DNA of 64,000 nucleotides from the NCBI RefSeq assembly GCF_001937195.1, contig NZ_MSDO01000020.1, positions 1-64,000 of the forward strand, read 5' to 3'. The position numbers were made by a program, and so were the translations under genes. The DNA is from Salinicola socius. GTDB lineage: Bacteria > Pseudomonadota > Gammaproteobacteria > Pseudomonadales > Halomonadaceae. Below the pieces are notes generated by a model. It was not told where the DNA came from and did not search any database. It saw only the letters and a list, made by a program, of their open reading frames with translations. Below, piece after piece: positions 56,791-64,000 of this stretch (its first letter is position 1; the number at the start of each line of letters is the position of its first letter).

Positions 56791-57618
56791 ATGCAAAGCA
56801 AGTACAAAAGCCCCGGCTCCAAAACGCTTCTGGCGCTTATCTTGCTGTTCGCCCTGGTGGCGGGCGGGCTAGCCGAGGACGCCGTGAGAGTAGCGGCTTG
56901 GGTCAGTGGCGCCCTCTTTGCCTTGCTGCTGGCTCGCCCCACGCGTCTCGCGCAGTGGTTTCCCGTCGTGATCACGCTTCTGTGCGTTGCCATGCTCGCG
57001 ATCGACCATGCCAACACCCATCTCTGGATCTGGGCGTTGCCGCTATGCCTGCTGGGCCTGGCGGGCCGCGGCGGCGCGATAGTCAACGTGGCGGTCTATG
57101 CAACATGCGTCATCTACATGGCCTGGACGCTGCCCTTGCCGACCACCATCGTTGCCAGTCTTTCACTGGCGGTGGTCTGGCTACTGTGCCTGGAGCGACA
57201 ACGGCTGTCGGCCACGACACCGGCATCGGCGAAGTCCGATTGGCTGCTCCCGCCGGCGCAACTGGATGCCGACATTCAGCGTGAGCTCAAGCGCTCGGAG
57301 CGAGAACGGCTGCATGGAGAGGTGGTGGTTTTCGGCTGCGCCCACTCGACCACGGCCGATATGGATCAGCTCTGTCGCTATCTGCAAGAGCAGTTGGCGC
57401 TCTACGAACGGGCCTACCGACTCAATGACTATGGCGTTGCCGTGATTCTCGTGGCGCCCAATGCCGAGGTCGCCCAGCAACGCCGCCAACAGCTGGGATA
57501 CGCTATCGCTCCTCATCGCGAGGTCTCGTCGACGCCACTGACGGAAATCGGCGATCGTTTCACCCGTTACCACGGCAAATCGTCCACGCGCATGGCGGAG
57601 ATGCACTCTTGGCACTGA
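56791..57618 (+). CDS. Membrane protein with degenerate GGDEF-like domain (1)
   Basis: A 275-residue protein with about five hydrophobic segments in the first 145 residues, then a cytoplasmic domain. The latter has the GGDEF order of elements (L-x-x-x-I-x-x-E-L-K-R-S-E-R-E-R-L, then a central beta-strand V-V-V-F-G-C, a helix, and Y-E-R-A-Y-R-L-N-D-Y-G-V-A-V-I-L-V). At the position of G-G-D-E-F it reads N-D-Y-G-V, so diguanylate cyclase activity is not expected. This family assignment is inference from pattern. The ATG has no clear ribosome site. The next gene starts within its last codons. Confidence 0.6.
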   Translation: MQSKYKSPGSKTLLALILLFALVAGGLAEDAVRVAAWVSGALFALLLARPTRLAQWFPVVITLLCVAMLAIDHANTHLWIWALPLCLLGLAGRGGAIVNVAVYATCVIYMAWTLPLPTTIVASLSLAVVWLLCLERQRLSATTPASAKSDWLLPPAQLDADIQRELKRSERERLHGEVVVFGCAHSTTADMDQLCRYLQEQLALYERAYRLNDYGVAVILVAPNAEVAQQRRQQLGYAIAPHREVSSTPLTEIGDRFTRYHGKSSTRMAEMHSWH

Positions 57619-58532
57619 GTCGTTACAAGCTGATCGCACAACTACTCACGCTGGCATTGCTGGTGGGTCTCGCACTGTGGGAACACCTGATGCGCCACTA
57701 CGACTTGATACTCCCGCCGACCCTGCTGGCGATCGCACTGCTGATTTCCCTGCCGCTGCAGTGGCTGGGGCGCCTTCGCCCATCGGTGGCTGACCATCTG
57801 CTGCTGGCCGGCGGGCTGGTCCTTTGTGCCGTCGAGGCACCGAGTAGCGCGAACCCGATGCTATGGCTGGGGCTATCGATCACGCTCAGCTTTCTGTTGC
57901 TCACGTTCTTCCCGGCCCTTCTACTGGCGTTCTGCCTGGTCCCGATACTGCTGGTGCTGATCGGCGACGGCCACTTGGCGGCGCTCAACCTGGTGTTTGG
58001 CTGGTGGCTGATGCTGGTTGCGGCTGCCCTGACCGTCCTGCTGGATCAATCGTCCCATGCGAAGCGCTTCACGCTGACGCCCTGGCGTCGCGACAAGCGC
58101 CTGTCCGCCACCTGTACTCGCGAGAACTTGAAAATAGAGATCGCCAGGGCATCCGCGCTCGACCAGCCATTGAGCGTACTGGTCGTCTATATCCCTCAAC
58201 TGGATCAGGCAGGAGATCAATTCGGCGGTCACCTGCGCGAAGTGCTTCTGTCCAGTTTCAGCAGCGTGGTGTCCGACAATAGCCGTCAAAGCGACCTCCT
58301 CGGCGAGAATCATGCCAACGTTTTTTGGCTGATACTGCCGAACACGGCTGAACCCGGCGCCGTCGCTGCTGCCAAAAGACTCTCGGATGCGGTCACCGCG
58401 GTCGCCCATCCTGAAATCGGCGCACTGGAAAGCTACAGTCGAGTCTGTACGCTGCAGAGCCAGGAAAGCGCAGAGCGCTTCGCTCGGCGCCTTGAAGCCG
58501 CTGCCACCAAACTGCTGGAACCTCACGCTTGA
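57609..58532 (+). CDS. Membrane protein with degenerate GGDEF-like domain (2)
   Basis: A 307-residue protein laid out like its upstream neighbour: five or six hydrophobic segments to about residue 145, then a domain with L-K-I-E-I-A-R-A-S-A-L-D-Q-P-L-S-V-L-V-V-Y-I and R-Q-S-D-L-L-G-E-N-H-A-N-V-F-W-L-I-L-P. The latter imitates R-x-x-D-x-x-x-R-x-G-G-D-E-F-x-x-L-L-P, with E-N-H-A-N in place of the catalytic loop. The start is TTG (57609) eight bases after GGAG, overlapping the previous gene by 10 bases. Probably a non-catalytic sensor or scaffold; I cannot name a function. Confidence 0.62.
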   Translation: MALSRYKLIAQLLTLALLVGLALWEHLMRHYDLILPPTLLAIALLISLPLQWLGRLRPSVADHLLLAGGLVLCAVEAPSSANPMLWLGLSITLSFLLLTFFPALLLAFCLVPILLVLIGDGHLAALNLVFGWWLMLVAAALTVLLDQSSHAKRFTLTPWRRDKRLSATCTRENLKIEIARASALDQPLSVLVVYIPQLDQAGDQFGGHLREVLLSSFSSVVSDNSRQSDLLGENHANVFWLILPNTAEPGAVAAAKRLSDAVTAVAHPEIGALESYSRVCTLQSQESAERFARRLEAAATKLLEPHA

Positions 58533-59935
58533 ATTTCACGCACTGGCTTTACTCTCTCGCCCCGCCCCCGGAGCTCCTCCTGGTCATCATCTTCGCGGTG
58601 GCCCTGATCGAATCCCTCGCCGTCATCGGGGTCGTGGTGCCCGGCGTGGTATTGCTCGGCGCTGCAGCGTCGATCGCCGGACACGGCGACATCTCCCTCT
58701 GGCTGGTGCTGCCAGCCGGTATTCTTGGCGCGTTCGCCGGTGACAACCTCAGCTTCTGGCTGGGCCGTACGCAGCGCAGCCGGATTCCGCGATGGTGGCC
58801 GCTGAAGCAGCACCCCGACTGGTTGAGCCGGGGTCATGAGTTCTTTCAGCGATACGGTATTCTATCCGTCGTGATCGGTCGTTTCGTCGGCCCGGTACGC
58901 CCGTTCATCCCCATGATCGCGGGCATGCTGTCGATGCCGACGAAACGCTTCGTTGTCGTCAATCTGGTTTCCGCTCTGGCCTGGGCTCCGGTCTATCTTC
59001 TGCCGGGTTATCTGCTGGGACGATCCTGGGAAGAGTTGATGCAGCTGCCGGCAGGGGCCGAACACTGGCTGCTGACGCTCTCCCTGTCGCTACTGGCGCT
59101 GGGGCTGCTGTTCTCATGGATTCGTTATCAGCTGAGCAGCGACGGGCGTGTGCATCGCTGGCTGGAAGCGCGCATGACTCGAAGCCCTGCGCTGGCCAAG
59201 GGCTGGAACACGCTTTGCTCACCGCCGCCGGCAAGTGAATTCCCGCTGGCGTCGGTGTCACTGCTGCTGACCAGCCTGATCGCCTTGACCGGCTGGACGA
59301 TATGGGTGCTGATGCACGATGGGCCATTACCCATGGATTCGCAGATCCACTCGCTCGCTCGTCTGCTGCAGCGAAGCTGGCTGGTCGGGACCAGCGAGAC
59401 GCTCGCCGAGATCGGCGATGCGCTGGGCATCAGCGTACTCATGGCCCCATGGCTGCTCTGGCTGTTGTACGCGAAACGCTTCGCAGCGCTGCTGCACATC
59501 GCCGGCGCCCTGGTTCTCATTGCCGTCAGCAACACGATATTCAAGGATCTGGCAGGTCGGGCACGGCCGGACACCCCGGACTACCTGACCGGCTCGATGT
59601 CCTACCCCAGCGCCCATACGTCGACGATCGTGGTCGTCGTCGGGCTGACGGCAGCGTTTGCCGCCCAGGTGATGCCGCAGCGCTATCGCGGATATGCGTA
59701 CTGGCTAGGGATCCTCGTCTGCGCGCCCATGGCCATATCCCGGTTGGTGATCGGCGTTCACTGGGCCAGTGATCTGATCGGCGGTGCCCTGCTCGGGCTT
59801 ACTGTCTGCGCCCTGACGCGCATCAGCTATCAACATTTCCAGCGCCCCGACCGCGACATGCCGCCGTGGATCTGGCTAGGCGTCGCCTCGCTGGCGCTGG
59901 AGACGACACGCGTGCTGTTTTTCCCTCCCATCTGA
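58529..59935 (+). CDS. DedA-PAP2 fusion membrane protein
   Basis: A 468-residue polytopic protein in two parts. Residues about 15-195 are a DedA/SNARE-associated domain (E-S-L-A-V-I-G-V-V-V-P-G, G-R-F-V-G-P-V-R-P-F-I-P-M-I-A-G), a family linked to undecaprenyl-phosphate or phospholipid flipping. Residues about 230-450 are a PAP2 phosphatase with its three motifs (K-D-x-x-G-R-A-R-P, S-Y-P-S-A-H-T-S, R-L-V-I-G-V-H-W-A-S-D). The fusion suggests dephosphorylation of a lipid pyrophosphate joined to lipid recycling. The start is TTG (58529), overlapping the previous stop by 4 bases (TTGA), so the three genes are coupled. Confidence 0.88.
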   Translation: MNFTHWLYSLAPPPELLLVIIFAVALIESLAVIGVVVPGVVLLGAAASIAGHGDISLWLVLPAGILGAFAGDNLSFWLGRTQRSRIPRWWPLKQHPDWLSRGHEFFQRYGILSVVIGRFVGPVRPFIPMIAGMLSMPTKRFVVVNLVSALAWAPVYLLPGYLLGRSWEELMQLPAGAEHWLLTLSLSLLALGLLFSWIRYQLSSDGRVHRWLEARMTRSPALAKGWNTLCSPPPASEFPLASVSLLLTSLIALTGWTIWVLMHDGPLPMDSQIHSLARLLQRSWLVGTSETLAEIGDALGISVLMAPWLLWLLYAKRFAALLHIAGALVLIAVSNTIFKDLAGRARPDTPDYLTGSMSYPSAHTSTIVVVVGLTAAFAAQVMPQRYRGYAYWLGILVCAPMAISRLVIGVHWASDLIGGALLGLTVCALTRISYQHFQRPDRDMPPWIWLGVASLALETTRVLFFPPI

Positions 59936-59984
59936 ACTCCCGAGCGCTCCGCCGGGGGAGAGGGCCATCGCCGAGGGTCATCGC

Positions 59985-60671
59985 CTAAGCCCCCCAGCGG
60001 GGCATCAACGTCTGGGCAATGCCTAACTGATTGAGGATTCTGGCCACGATGAAATCGATCATCGCCTCGACGCTGTCTGGACGATGGTAGAAACCTGGTG
60101 CTGCCGGCAGCATGACAGCGCCCATATGGGTCAGCTTGAGCATGTTATCGAGATGAACCGCCGAGAGCGGCGTCTCCCGAGGCACCAGAATCAGCGGCCG
60201 ACGCTCCTTGAGCGCGACATCCGCGGCACGCTCGATGAGGTTGTTGCTTGCCCCGCAGGCGACCGCCGAGAGCGTGCCGGTCGAGCACGGACAGATCACC
60301 AGCGCCTGCCAGTTACCGGATCCGGAGGCCACCGGCGCCATCCAGTCTTCCCGGCCGAAACAGCGAATCTGCTCCTCGCCGGCGCCGAACCGCGCCGTCA
60401 GATCCCTTGCCAGTCGATCCGGCTGTGCCGGCAGATCGATATCGGTCTCGACCGCGATCACGCGATGCGCCGCCTTGGAGACCAATACGTAGACCTCGTG
60501 CCCGGCGCCGATCAGGCATTCGATCAGGCGCAGCCCATACTGCACGCCGGAGGCCCCGGTCAACGCCACGGCGATCGGCGGCGCATAGTTTGGAGCGTTG
60601 TTCTGGACATGGCTCTGGACATGGCTCTGGGCATGGCTCGGGCGGGCGGGAAACTCATTGTCAGCGGCCAT
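59985..60671 (-). CDS. ubiX: Flavin prenyltransferase UbiX
   Basis: Makes prenylated FMN for the decarboxylase UbiD in ubiquinone synthesis. The ATG at 60669-60671 gives 228 residues. The family core starts near residue 33 (I-A-V-A-L-T-G-A-S-G-V-Q-Y-G) with C-P-C-S-T-G-T-L-S-A-V-A-C-G and R-E-T-P-L-S later. The first 30 residues are a variable extension containing three S-H-(A/V)-Q repeats. It overlaps the mpl stop by 11 bases. Confidence 0.93.
   Translation of the reverse strand: MAADNEFPARPSHAQSHVQSHVQNNAPNYAPPIAVALTGASGVQYGLRLIECLIGAGHEVYVLVSKAAHRVIAVETDIDLPAQPDRLARDLTARFGAGEEQIRCFGREDWMAPVASGSGNWQALVICPCSTGTLSAVACGASNNLIERAADVALKERRPLILVPRETPLSAVHLDNMLKLTHMGAVMLPAAPGFYHRPDSVEAMIDFIVARILNQLGIAQTLMPRWGA
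60603..60638 (-). repeat. 12-bp in-frame triple repeat in ubiX
   Basis: Three 12-base units (60603-60614, 60615-60626, 60627-60638, the last with one change) encode S-H-V-Q, S-H-V-Q and S-H-A-Q in the N-terminal extension of UbiX. Confidence 0.95.
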
Positions 60672-62028
60672 GAAAACCCTCCAGCGCTTGCAGCAACTTG
60701 TCGTGAATACCGCCAAACCCGCCGTTGGACATGACCACGATCCGATCTCCGGAAACGGCCGTCTCGACGACCTGCCCGATCAGCGTGTCGAGATCGTTCG
60801 CTACCCGGCTGGTCGCACGGCGGGCGACAACTTCGTCCAGCGACCAGTCGAGCCCGGGAGGCTGATACCACCAGACCCGATCGGCCACCGAGACGCTATC
60901 GGCCAGGCGTGTCTTCATGGTGCCCTGGCGCATGGTATTGGAACGGGGCTCGATGACTGCCAACAGCCGGCCGCCGTGGCGGTCCTGGCGTAACCCCTCG
61001 AGCGTCATCGCAATGGCCGTGGGATGGTGCGCGAAGTCGTCGAGCACCTGGATCCCGGCCACCTCGCCGCGAACTTCCTGGCGTCGCTTGGGAGCAGCGA
61101 ACGTCGCGAGTGCGTGGCAGCCGTCCGCCACCGACACGCCAAGCTGATGGGCCGCTGCCAGCGCGGCAACGCCGTTGGCGGCATTGTGCCGACCGCTCAT
61201 TCCCCACTGAATCCGGTGACGCTCGCCGCCGTAAGTCACCGTGAAGGCACGGCTGTCATCCGGCTCGAGGGTAAAGCGCCAATCGCTGCCGTCACGTTCA
61301 CCGAAGCGTTGTACCGGCGTCCAGCAACCCTGGGCCAGAACCCGCTCCAGCGCCGGCTCGCTGTCGGCGACCACCAGGCCGCCATTGCCCGGCACCGTAC
61401 GCACGAAGTGATGAAACTGGCGCTCGATGGCCGCCAGGTCGGCAAAGATATCGGCGTGGTCGAACTCCAGATTGTTGAGAATGGCGACATCCGGGTGGTA
61501 ATGAACGAACTTCGACCGCTTGTCGAAGAACGCGGTGTCGTACTCGTCCGCCTCCACGACGAACGGCGCACCGGATCCGCCGAGACGAGAAGAGCATCCG
61601 AAATTGCGCAGCACGCCACCGATCAGGAAGCCGGGCTCCAGCCCCGCGACCTCCAGTATCCAGGCCAGCATGCTCGCGGTGGTGGTCTTGCCATGCGTCC
61701 CCGCGACTGCCACGACACGACGTGTCGACAGCACATGTTCCGCCAGCCATTGCGGCCCGGAAGTATAGGCAAGCCTGGCGTTCAGCATCGCCTCGATTTC
61801 CGGATTGCCGCGCGAAAGCGCATTGCCGACGATGACCAGATCGGGAGCCGGCTCGAGATTCTCGGGGCGATAACCCTCCATCAGCTCGATGCCGATCTCT
61901 TCGAGCTGGTGGCTCATCGGGGGATAGACATTGGCGTCCGAGCCGGTCACGCGATAGCCCAGCATCTTTGCCAGGCGCGCCAGACTCCCCATGAAAGTCC
62001 CGCATACCCCCACTACATGAACGTGCAT
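60661..62028 (-). CDS. mpl: UDP-MurNAc:L-Ala-gamma-D-Glu-meso-Dap ligase Mpl
   Basis: Recycles murein tripeptide by linking it to UDP-MurNAc. The ATG at 62026-62028 (M-H-V-H-V-V-G-V-C-G-T-F-M-G) is four bases after GGGAGAG and gives 455 residues (E. coli 457). The ATP loop A-G-T-H-G-K-T-T-T lies at about 109-117. The frame is open 74 codons further upstream but without Mpl features. Confidence 0.95.
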   Translation of the reverse strand: MHVHVVGVCGTFMGSLARLAKMLGYRVTGSDANVYPPMSHQLEEIGIELMEGYRPENLEPAPDLVIVGNALSRGNPEIEAMLNARLAYTSGPQWLAEHVLSTRRVVAVAGTHGKTTTASMLAWILEVAGLEPGFLIGGVLRNFGCSSRLGGSGAPFVVEADEYDTAFFDKRSKFVHYHPDVAILNNLEFDHADIFADLAAIERQFHHFVRTVPGNGGLVVADSEPALERVLAQGCWTPVQRFGERDGSDWRFTLEPDDSRAFTVTYGGERHRIQWGMSGRHNAANGVAALAAAHQLGVSVADGCHALATFAAPKRRQEVRGEVAGIQVLDDFAHHPTAIAMTLEGLRQDRHGGRLLAVIEPRSNTMRQGTMKTRLADSVSVADRVWWYQPPGLDWSLDEVVARRATSRVANDLDTLIGQVVETAVSGDRIVVMSNGGFGGIHDKLLQALEGFHGR

Positions 62029-62488
62029 TCCACTCTCCCTCGCATGAGCCGGCGAGCCTAGCATGGGCTCGCAAACCGGGCCACCGGCTCGCCCGATACC
62101 GCATCCGATACGCTCCCGCGGCGTCGAAACCGCCCACGAGCCCCCTGCGAAACGCAGACTAGCGGCCGCAGCGATCATGGCGTCACGGCAGACATCAGCC
62201 GATGACTCATCCGACAGTTGCAGAAAATTGACCGAGGTCAAGACACGCATCTCGTGTTAACAGGCATTCGCCTTTCGGCTATGCTGGGCCCGCATTCGCG
62301 ACCTGCGGCATCCTTGCCAGGTGGCACCACGTCGTTGCCATGGCCCCGGTTTCATCATCGGTGGTGATTCACCGACAGGCTATCGCCACCGCGATATCGT
62401 CCAGGAAGTCAGCGTCAGTCGACGGCCCGGGCACGCCAGTTCGATGACGTGAGCCAGCATAACCGAACATCAGGAGATGAGAGCCGAT
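62029..62488. other. Divergent intergenic region mpl / pfp
   Basis: About 460 bases with no supported gene. It holds the pfp promoter candidate at 62257-62285 and a long pfp leader of about 200 bases with several short GC-rich inverted segments. Confidence 0.5.
62257..62285 (+). promoter_or_regulatory. Candidate promoter of pfp
   Basis: TTAACA (62257-62262, 5/6) and TATGCT (62280-62285, 4/6) with an exact 17-base spacing. Confidence 0.45.
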
Positions 62489-63748
62489 ATGGCCAAGCAT
62501 AATGCCTTCTACGCCCAGTCCGGTGGCGTTACCGCCGTCATCAACGCCAGCGCCTGTGGCGTGATCGAGGCCTGCCGCCGTCACCCGGACCGCATCGGTC
62601 ATCTCTATGCCGGGCACAACGGCATCATCGGCGCGCTCATGGAAGATCTGATCGATACCAACCAGGAGAGTGACGACGCCGTCTCGGCGCTGCGCTATAC
62701 GCCCGGTGGCGCCTTCGGTTCCTGTCGCTACAAGCTCAAGTCGATCGAGACCCACCGCGCCGAATACGAACGCCTGATCGAGGTATTCAAGGCCCACGAC
62801 ATCCGCTATTTCTTCTACAACGGCGGCGGCGACAGCGCCGATACCTGCCTCAAGGTCTCCCAGCTGTCGGAGACGATGGGCTACCCGCTGACCGCGATTC
62901 ACGTACCCAAGACCGTCGACAACGATCTGCCCATCACCGATAACTCGCCGGGTTTCGGCAGCGTCGCCAAGTACGTTGCCACCTCGACGCGAGAAGCGGC
63001 GCTGGACATCGAATCGATGTGCTCGACCTCCACCAAGGTATTCATTCTCGAGGTGATGGGACGTCATGCGGGCTGGATCGCCGCCGCAGGTGCACTCTCC
63101 GGTGAATCTCCGGAACAGGCCCCGCACCTGATCATCTTTCCGGAAATCGCCTTCGACCGGGAGAAGGTCATGGCGCGCATCGACGACGCCGTCAAACGTC
63201 ACGGCTTCTGCGTGCTCGTGGTATCCGAAGGCGCCCAGTACGCGGACGGCACCTTCCTGACCGATTCGGGCAGTACCGACGCCTTCGGTCACAAGCAGTT
63301 GGGCGGCGTCGCCCCGATGTTGGCATCGATTGTAAAGGAAGACCTGGGCTACAAATACCACTGGGCCGTCGCCGACTATCTACAGCGTGCCGCGCGCCAT
63401 ATTGCTTCCAAGACGGATGTCGACCAGGCCTACGCCGTGGGTGAAGCCGCCGTCGAGCTCGCTCTGGCCGGGCAAAATTCGATGATGCCTGCGATCAAGC
63501 GTATCTCGGACGCACCCTACGAATGGAAGATCGAACCGGCTCCGCTGTCGGAAATCGCCAACCACGAAAAATTCATGCCGCGGGACTACATCAGCGAAGA
63601 TGGTCTCTATATCAGCGAAGCAGGTCGCCGATACCTCGCACCACTGATTCTGGGTGAGGATTTCCCCCCATTCGAAAACGGCCTGCCCAAGGTCGCCAAA
63701 TTGAACAAAGCCAGGGTCGAGCGCAAGCTGCAGCCGTTCGAGCTCTAA
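62489..63748 (+). CDS. pfp: 6-phosphofructokinase, pyrophosphate-type
   Basis: Phosphorylates fructose-6-phosphate. Starting at the ATG at 62489 (M-A-K-H-N-A-F-Y-A-Q-S-G-G-V) it has 419 residues, longer than ATP-dependent PfkA (about 320). The donor-site signature is Y-N-G-G-G-D-S-A-D-T (110-119) and P-K-T-V-D-N-D (140-146). The lysine in P-K-T is the hallmark of PPi users; ATP enzymes have glycine there. The equivalent of the second selectivity position is less clear. M-G-R-H-A-G-W-I-A binds substrate. An ATG four codons earlier lies directly on the AGGAG and is disfavoured. A PPi enzyme would make the step reversible. Confidence 0.9.
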   Translation: MAKHNAFYAQSGGVTAVINASACGVIEACRRHPDRIGHLYAGHNGIIGALMEDLIDTNQESDDAVSALRYTPGGAFGSCRYKLKSIETHRAEYERLIEVFKAHDIRYFFYNGGGDSADTCLKVSQLSETMGYPLTAIHVPKTVDNDLPITDNSPGFGSVAKYVATSTREAALDIESMCSTSTKVFILEVMGRHAGWIAAAGALSGESPEQAPHLIIFPEIAFDREKVMARIDDAVKRHGFCVLVVSEGAQYADGTFLTDSGSTDAFGHKQLGGVAPMLASIVKEDLGYKYHWAVADYLQRAARHIASKTDVDQAYAVGEAAVELALAGQNSMMPAIKRISDAPYEWKIEPAPLSEIANHEKFMPRDYISEDGLYISEAGRRYLAPLILGEDFPPFENGLPKVAKLNKARVERKLQPFEL

Positions 63749-64000
63749 CCCACAGACTCCGGCGTCATCGCGGCGTTCGCGCGACGCCTGTCAACCGAGC
63801 CACACTCCGCTCCCACCGTCGGCACCACCATTGCGGGTGCCGACGCCAGAAGCGGTCGCTCGCCTACCTTCTTCAGAACGTTCGTCCGCATTTCAAGGAA
63901 GACTGACGGCCCAGCGACAGAATCCCTGTCGCGATTCAGCAACACCCTCCCTCCAAAATGAAAACAGTGTTCAACAACTCCGAGATCCGCTACTCGGCGA
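63749..64000. other. Region downstream of pfp
   Basis: About 250 bases to the window end. A small hairpin GACAG-AATCC-CTGTC (63916-63930) is visible. An ATG at 63958 opens a plus-strand frame of 14 codons to the edge (M-K-T-V-F-N-N-S-E-I-R-Y-S-A), but it has no ribosome site; it could be a truncated gene or chance. Confidence 0.35.

Noticed and set aside
63745-63945. 66-codon minus-strand frame after pfp
   Set aside because: GGAGGGAGG lies close to GTG/TTG codons, but the product is low-complexity and would be convergent into pfp; support is too thin.

Overview
The window looks like a chromosomal segment of a halophilic gammaproteobacterium, most probably a Halomonadaceae member (Halomonas/Salinicola/Chromohalobacter type). 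The basis is high GC, Pseudomonas-like synteny blocks, a complete Na+-translocating NADH:quinone reductase operon, a pyrophosphate-type phosphofructokinase and a PycA/PycB carboxylase pair. Almost everything is core genome. I see no phage, insertion sequence, CRISPR array, rRNA or tRNA.

Layout: 1-209 is the 3' end of rne with its terminator. 354-8164 (minus) is a cell-envelope run in transcription order comEC, msbA, lpxK, Trm112-like gene, kdsB, low-Mr phosphatase, murB. 8252-10907 holds a DUF2062 gene and a lolC/E-type permease with lolD (minus). 11211-13172 is aguA-aguB (agmatine to putrescine). 13359-14291 is a distant homologue of the replication-fork arrest protein Tus. 14429-23177 (minus) is nqrABCDEF-apbE-nqrM followed by sthA. 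23502-28714 is a long-form GAPDH gene divergent from mfd. 28792-34237 is a mixed block: metallophosphoesterase, membrane-anchored glutamate-synthase-like FMN protein, CDF transporter, small membrane protein, class II aldolase-like protein and a small conserved protein. 34373-37449 is topA with a DUF6586-like gene; 37969-39432 is pyk. 39594-44518 is pycA-pycB, their divergent LysR regulator and a GAF protein. 44825-56581 (minus) is the classical proA-nadD-rsfS-rlmH-mrdA-rodA-mltB-rlpA-dacA-ybeD-lipB-lipA block. 56791-59935 is a coupled trio of membrane proteins, two with eroded GGDEF-like domains and one DedA-PAP2 fusion. 59985-62028 is mpl-ubiX (minus), and 62489-63748 is the PPi-type pfk.

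Functionally the genes cover lipopolysaccharide and peptidoglycan synthesis and elongasome function, lipoprotein export, Na+-based respiration and NAD(P)H balance, central carbon flow (GAPDH, pyruvate kinase, pyruvate carboxylation, phosphofructokinase), lipoylation, and transcription-repair/topology control. The items most worth a second look are the Tus-family protein, the degenerate-GGDEF/DedA-PAP2 cluster, a HexR-like operator beside the GAPDH gene, and several perfect short tandem duplications lying exactly at gene starts and ends.
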